Under the pieces are notes generated by a model. It did not search any database. It saw only the letters and a program-made list of their open reading frames with translations, and had not been told where the DNA came from. A program made the translations under genes and the position numbers. From Eremophila alpestris peregrina (taxonomy: Eukaryota; Chordata; Aves; Passeriformes; Alaudidae), in contig WMCF01000012.1 in the NCBI GenBank assembly GCA_009792885.1, positions 11,830,514-11,894,513 on the forward strand: a stretch of 64,000 nucleotides of DNA, read 5' to 3'. Positions 58,501 through 64,000 of the stretch are shown here, piece by piece. The first letter of the stretch is position 1. Every line of letters begins with the position of its first letter.

Positions 58501-59589
58501 AACCATGTGTAAATCTTCCTGGAATCACAAATATATATTATATGGCATGACTCATGCAAATAAGAATTCAAATATGTGCTGTGGTTGTCAGCTTTCTTTT
58601 GTGTTCATTTTTATTTAATAATTGTGTACCTAGTGTCGATTTTAATTAACAATTTTGTATCTATATGAATTTCACAGCAGCCAGTGTATAAAGTTTAGGC
58701 AAATCTAAAGAGTCCAGTGGTAAAGGGCTGTCTTAAACACTTTTGTTTCCTGCAAACCATTAGTAATGTGATGTCCTTTTAAAATAATATTTTGAAAAGA
58801 AGGCAAAGAGACTACTTTCTTTATATACAAATTAATAAATCAGTGTTCTCAAGGTAAAGGAAAACCTTTAACTATTTTTAGAGTTCAGATGTAAGGTACA
58901 AATATATTAGACCAGGAGATGCAAGAGTGAATGGATGAGTCACAGTCAGGAATACCTTTAGGTTTGAGCAACTGCTATGGGGAACTTTTTTATATCATCT
59001 TTCAGTGGGGGGTAACCAAGTCCTTTCTCTCTGAACCATAGAGATCAGTTTTCCTTCTTTGCACTCCCACTAAAATACTGGCATCCTCTGTATATTGTGC
59101 AAGAGCTGGAGAAGAAACCTTCTACTAGGTACTCAAACCCAAACTCATGATGATCCAAGTTCATCAGGTAATTTCTTCAGACTGGATTGAAGCACTTACT
59201 CCCAAAACATCATCCATCATAGTTCTATAAGAATGTATAAAAAAAAGATGCTACGATTAAAGAGCCGCTCACTAAGCCAATACTTTAAAATACGTAGGTT
59301 GTATAACATAAAATACTTCATTTCCCCAGAAAATTAGGTATATGTATTCATAGTATTTGTTTGTCTACTTACCCATGTCCTATGACACTTCTAATGTGTT
59401 GCTCAATTTCAGTTATATATGATGAAGGGATTCAAAGCTTAAAAATGTCAGATTCCTACATGCTTCACTAAAAGGCAGATACAGGAGTCTTATCCTATTA
59501 CCATCTTTTTGGAGGAAAAAAATATTTTTAGCTTTTTGAGACATAGAAGGATTGTCCTGTTTCTGGCCAAGACAAGGGTCATTTTTGCA
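55551..59589. other. Transposon-poor AT-rich sequence
   Basis: About 4 kb. A-rich patch at 55640-55745. Frames of 60-98 codons (55615-55911, 55964-56176, 58028-58240) show no protein features; the first is Lys-rich because of the A-rich patch. Confidence 0.4.
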
Positions 59590-59991
59590 GCTGGCAGAAG
59601 GAGACATGGCTTAGGACCTGGAGGTTAGTCCATACTATCTCAAGTCATTTTTCTGAGGTGGCAGAAGGGGTCCCTTCCAGGTCAGGTAAGGGGGTGGCTG
59701 TTCAGATGTTTTTGGGCTACACATGGTGAACAATCAGGTGTGGAACATTCACCTCTTTCTTGTCCGCTTTGTTATTAGTGCTGTTGCTGTTACAGTCAAT
59801 TTTCTTATTTCATTGCTGTTTCCAGTCAAGTATTGGTATCTCAACTCACAGTCTTTTTGTGCCTTCAATCCTCCTCTCAAGGCCACTGCTAAAGGAAGAG
59901 CTAGAGGGAAAGGTAGTGAGTGAGCAGCACATATTTTGGAGGGCTTCAGTGGGAACACTAAACTGGGGAGCAACATTTGTAAACCACAACA
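59590..59991 (+). mobile_element. Endogenous retrovirus LTR fragment, 3' portion
   Basis: Matches the second half of a songbird LTR type I recognise: ggcagaaggggtcccttcca near 59661, ggtggctgttcagatgtttt, gggctacacatggtgaacaa, cacctctttcttgtccgctt, ttattagtgctgttgctgtt, gtattggtatctcaactcac, gtgagtgagcagcacatatt, and the terminal aaaccacaaca ending at 59991. The 5' half (TG start) is not recognisable. Frames of 66-87 codons overlapping on both strands are incidental. Family name not assigned. Confidence 0.8.
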
Positions 59992-62324
59992 AGGATACAC
60001 AAAGCACCTCATGATGGCTGTTCATGAGACAATTTGATAGCAAATGACAGAAAAAAACCTTGATTTTGCTCCTCCCACAATTTTTTTTTTTTTTTTAATA
60101 ATAATGATTCCCTTTGTTTCTTATGTTTCTTTGTAGGTTTCTTAATCTCTGCTGTGTAGACCTGATTAAGTAAGAGTTTTATATCAGGTATAAGTATGGT
60201 ATATTTGCATCTCTGAAGCAAGTCTGTAGCTCATAAATAAGAAGTAATACTATTGCTTGATGATGATATTAGAATACAGGTGCCTTGCAAAAGTGCAAAG
60301 CTGTTTAGCAAGATCTCTTTTTGCCAGTTGTACATGTATGATTACCTAAGCAAATCCATACTGGTCACTCAATTTTTTTTTTCCAAAATAAATGCCCTTA
60401 TGTCGTGCATTTTGGTAGGACTCCTAATTGTTTCAGCAAAGAAAGCACTGGGTACCAGCCACGTCAGAAAGACTATCATAAAGACCTACTCTTGACATTT
60501 TCGTGTTTTCTCTTTTCTTATATCAGAAAGGAAAGGTCCATCATAAAATATTTGAGGATTGTAGTATAAAATATATTAACAATGCTGTAAATCATACTCA
60601 TATCAACAAACACTGCTCTTGTTATAGGCAGCTGAATAACACTAAGATAAAAGGAGAACAGAACAGGGGTCCTAAAAGCTAAACAACCCAAACCACGGAA
60701 AACAAAATTAGGTCCCTCATAGCACAGTCACTTCATGCCTGGACCCTGTTTGCACATGAGTGTTTTAAGTGAAATCCTGTTATGAAATTATTTGTGTTTC
60801 TTGAAATTATGCATTTTCAAAGAATTCAGGACTCAGATTATTGTAGTAGGTTTTTCCCTTTAAATTTATGACATGAAATATGCAAATTTTAGAATATATT
60901 TTTACAAATGGCCTCTGATTTATCATCCATGAAGTTTTATGAAAGAGATTTTAAAAGAATCCCTTGGAAGAAGTTCAATGTCCTTAATTCCCACCAAATT
61001 TATACATATACAGTATAAAGAACTGGGAGACTTTGCCAACATTTCTGGACCAAAAGTTATATAGATTAGATAATATGAAAGAGAACAGTCCTTTCAGATA
61101 ATTTCATACTGAGCCAGTTTGTGTCATTTCATGCCAGAAAGTTATGGCTGTGTTAGAAAATAATGTATCACTCAGGCTTTTAATTTCAATTGTACTTTAT
61201 TGTTAGTTAGTATTATTATTAGAAATCTATTATAATATATTCAACACTTAATAGTTACTAACATTTCTGAGGAATTCTTCCAGATTATATCATTTTAAAT
61301 GACACACATCCAATATTAGAAAAAAAAATTAGAAGATTTTACAATGAAAATATAATCTTCTTATAAAAAGTCCTTCACTTTTTGTGTTTCATAAACCTAA
61401 TAATTTTCAGCATCTCTGAAATTTTCCATTTGTCCAATCATATGAAAAAAAGAGAAACTGAGGAGTCAAAATAATGATCATCAACTTTTTGTCACCCATG
61501 CTACAGCCTTTAACTATTTTAAAGCAAAGATATATGCTTTTGTATATTTTTATGTCATGTCCTGATCTCAGTTATAATTATTTAAAAGAGAAAATATTTA
61601 GAGTCACTATGGATTTTTTTTCAAGAAAAAAAAGGTGTGAAGAGATTGAATGGGGCTTTCTCCTAAAAAGAGAAAGTATTTTATATTAATTTAGCACATG
61701 TTGGTGTTCTGGTTCTTTTCAATCCCATTTTTAAATTTTTGGTGCTTCAGTAAGAGATCTTTTTCTGTGTGTACTTTGCCCATGATAATTAGAATTATAA
61801 CTGTAATTTTCAAGGACATAGTTTACATCTTTTAATGAAATGCCATAAAGACTCTGCCACAAGAACTCACTTAGGATTCTTTAATATGGAAATGGAAAAA
61901 CGAAATTCTAGGATTTTTCTGAAAATCAGCAAATATTTACCTTTTTTCTGATAGTGTATTTTGCGCAAAGTTTTATTTGCTGAAAACAGGGAAAGGAACA
62001 ACATATAAATATCAGAATTCTGTTAATTGTTTATGATTAATTTAACGTGACTACAGTGTTTTCAAGGCAGATATTTCTCACAATTTAGTCATTATTAATT
62101 TAATGAATCCCATTGATTTGAACAAGATTAATTTATATTTATAGCTATGTAACAGCACATTATTTGCCCTCACTAAGGACAGTAAGATAACTGCTTGAAA
62201 ATTTTGTCACTCATCCTGGCCAGGGCAAAAAACACACTATTGAAATCACTTTCAAACCATTCTTACAGCTGTTAATACTATCTTCTTCTGTTCTCTCTCT
62301 AACCATATAATTTTGAGGGGTTTC
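59992..62324. other. AT-rich sequence, no feature recognised
   Basis: About 2.3 kb, with a T16 run at 60081-60096. Frames of 70-80 codons are unremarkable. Confidence 0.45.
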
Positions 62325-62550
62325 TTTTGGACATTTTGGACATTTTGAAAAATTTCTTCAGGAAAACAGTTGTCAAGCATTGGAACAAGCCGCCCAGGAA
62401 AGTGGTTAAGTCACCACCCCTGAAAGTATTTAAAAGAAGTGTAGATGTTGTGTTCAGGGAGGTGGTTAATGGAACTTTGTAGTGGTAGGTTAATGTTGGA
62501 ATCTATGCTCTTAGAAGTCTTTTCCAACTTCAGTGATGATATGGTTTTAC
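62325..62550 (+). mobile_element. CR1 3' fragment
   Basis: Sense CR1: gttgtcaagcattggaacaa near 62370, gccgcccaggaaagtggtta, agtatttaaaagaagtgtag, gtgttcagggaggtggttaa, agaagtcttttccaacttca near 62512, then a decayed tail (tgatgatatggttttacga). Upstream, ttttggacattttggacatttt is a short local duplication. Divergence suggests an old copy. Confidence 0.88.
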
Positions 62551-62944
62551 GAATTTTTGAAAATGTAGCGTAGGCAATGGCAGTTTTTGGCTCAGTTGGA
62601 CCGCAGCATGTTTGTTTCTCAATGGCATTCTTGTTCCATTATATGATAAAACCTTATTTTCTTAAAATACTCCAGGAAGTGGCAAAGAACACCTTAGAAG
62701 GCTTAGTGAAGAAGTCCTTATTTCACATGAGATCTCACATGCTTTTCTGTGAAATAATTTTCTTGAGCCTCATGATTTTTTTTTATGCTAATCAATAGTG
62801 CACTGCAAAAATGAATTCAGCCAATTCTTTTCTAGGCTTGCAAAATATGTCCATAACTGACAAAACCCCACTTTTTAAATTTGTTTTTCAATAAAAGCTT
62901 GGATCAAAATCTAAGTTCGGTAAAGTTTATGACAGTAAATATAT
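62551..62944. other. Spacer between CR1 copies
   Basis: About 390 bp with a 73-codon frame (62577-62798) lacking recognised features. Confidence 0.4.
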
Positions 62945-63820
62945 TTAGAAAGAACCACAGAACTGTGGAATTATTTGGGTGGGAAAGAACTCAAAAATAA
63001 TTTAGTTCAATTCTCTTACCAAGGGCAGGGGTGTCACTCACTAGATCAGGTTGCTCAATGTCCCATCCAACCTTACCTTGAAGACTTACAGGAATGGGGC
63101 ACTTAAAATATCTCTGGGCAACATATTCCTGTGCCTCACCGCCCTATCAATAAAGATTTCTTCCTGACATCCAATCTAAATCACTTCTTCTAGTTTAAAA
63201 CTATTCCTCCTTGTCTTATACCTTGGGGCCTATGCAAAAACATATTTTCTCTCCTCTTTAAAAACCCCCTTTAATTACTGGAAGGTTGCAATAGGGGATC
63301 CCCAAAGCCTTGTGTGCTACAGGCTGAACAACTCCAGCTCTCTCAGCCTATTTTCATATGAAAAGTGCTTCAGCCCACTGATTATCTTCATGGGTGCCAT
63401 CTGGACTCTCTCTAGCAAATCCACATCATGCTGATGTTGGGAGCCCCAGGGCCACATGCAGTACTCCAGGTGGGAACTTAACCACAGAGAGGGAGAATCA
63501 TTTTCCTCATCTTGCTGGCCGCACTTCATTCCATGCAGCCCAGGACATGGTTGTCCTTCCAGGCTGTGAGTGCACATTGCCAGCTCATTTTCAACATTTC
63601 ATCCATGAGAACCACCAAGTCCTTCTGCACAGGGCTGTTCTCAATGAGGTGCTCTCCAGGGCTATACTCGTTACAGGGATTGTCCTAATCTGGAGGCAAC
63701 ACCCTGCATTTGGACTTGTGGAACTTCATGAAGCTCTAATGGAGCCATTCTCAAGCTAGTCCGGGTCCCCTTGCATGCATCTTGACATTTCTTCCATAAG
63801 GACTTCCTCTATTCAGTTCT
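62945..63820 (-). mobile_element. CR1, minus strand
   Basis: About 870 bp antisense CR1. From the 3' end it reads gaaccacagaactgtggaat, tgcctcaccgccctatcaat, aaagatttcttcctgacatc, aatctaaatcacttcttcta, caactccagctctctcagcc, gccccagggccacatgcagt, actccaggtgggaacttaac, cccaggacatggttgtcctt, and gctagtccgggtccccttgc near 63757. The minus-strand frame at 63317-63577 keeps a piece of ORF2 ending in RLRELELFSL. The 5' end is truncated near 63820. Confidence 0.92.
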
Positions 63821-63928
63821 GATTAACAGCCAAAAGTGTAATATAAGTTTCTTAAATGGATGGCAAACAGCAAGTCTTTTCATAAACAGATATATTATCC
63901 ACATTGTATGTTTGTTGTTTTTTCCCTC

Positions 63929-64000
63929 TGTCCTGGTTTAGGGCAATTTTGGGAGAATACCTCCTGAAGGGCTCTCCTTCCCTTCCCCCACCCCAGCCGG
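63929..64000 (+). mobile_element. Start of an LTR, cut by the window edge
   Basis: tgtcctggtttagggcaatt at 63929 is the 5' terminus of a common avian LTR type. It is followed by tgggagaatacctcctgaag and a C-rich run. Only 72 bp are visible, so whether it is solo or part of a provirus cannot be said. Confidence 0.75.

Overview
The window looks like repeat-punctuated, gene-free nuclear DNA of a bird, most likely a passerine or close relative. Evidence: about a dozen fragments of the avian-typical non-LTR retrotransposon CR1 on both strands (several ending in the ATTCTATG-type 3' tail), solo LTRs of endogenous retroviruses of a kind I know from songbird genomes, no Alu/L1-like repeats, AT-rich background, vertebrate-style microsatellites and one assembly gap. 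Species and locus cannot be named from the sequence alone. I find no convincing protein-coding exon, no tRNA, rRNA or CRISPR; all longer open frames lie in, or antisense to, repeats or are unremarkable random frames. It is best read as intergenic or deep intronic DNA.

Layout. 1-2.2 kb: two head-to-tail CR1 copies, the first split by a candidate solo LTR (459-953). 2.2-8.6 kb: AT-rich DNA with an 18-bp minisatellite, a solo LTR (about 4785-5480), a 592-bp solo LTR (6751-7342), a 41-bp tandem duplication and a minus-strand CR1 tail. 8.6-23.9 kb: about 15 kb with no recognisable transposon, holding possible conserved noncoding sequence near 10.4-11.2 kb and an (AAGGC)10 microsatellite. 24434-24773: N gap. 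25.0-28.7 kb: a minus-strand CR1 interrupted by a 1165-bp ERVL-like LTR, followed by an unidentified GC- and TG-rich block ending in A27 and C12 runs. 30.1-33.9 kb: two plus-strand CR1s, the second split by a second 592-bp LTR of the same family as 6751-7342 but inverted. 37.0-37.6 kb: C/A-rich tract and a 16-bp triple repeat. 39.8-45.4 kb: CR1-dense block with a CR1 nested in a CR1, a 56-nt poly-T and a 126-nt pure pyrimidine tract. 45.4-59.6 kb: about 14 kb free of recognised transposons, with several perfect inverted repeats, the best at 55506-55550 (18-bp arms). 59.6-64 kb: an LTR fragment, two CR1 fragments and the first 72 bases of another LTR running off the window edge.

No genes act together here. 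The history is one of insertion and decay: CR1 copies arrived on both strands, several were then hit by retroviral LTRs (at 459, 26291 and 33142) or by another CR1 (40887), and all visible CR1 reading frames are broken. Two long transposon-poor stretches are where regulatory constraint is most plausible, but that is inference. Repeat calls rest on my memory of avian consensus sequences; boundaries without target duplications are approximate.
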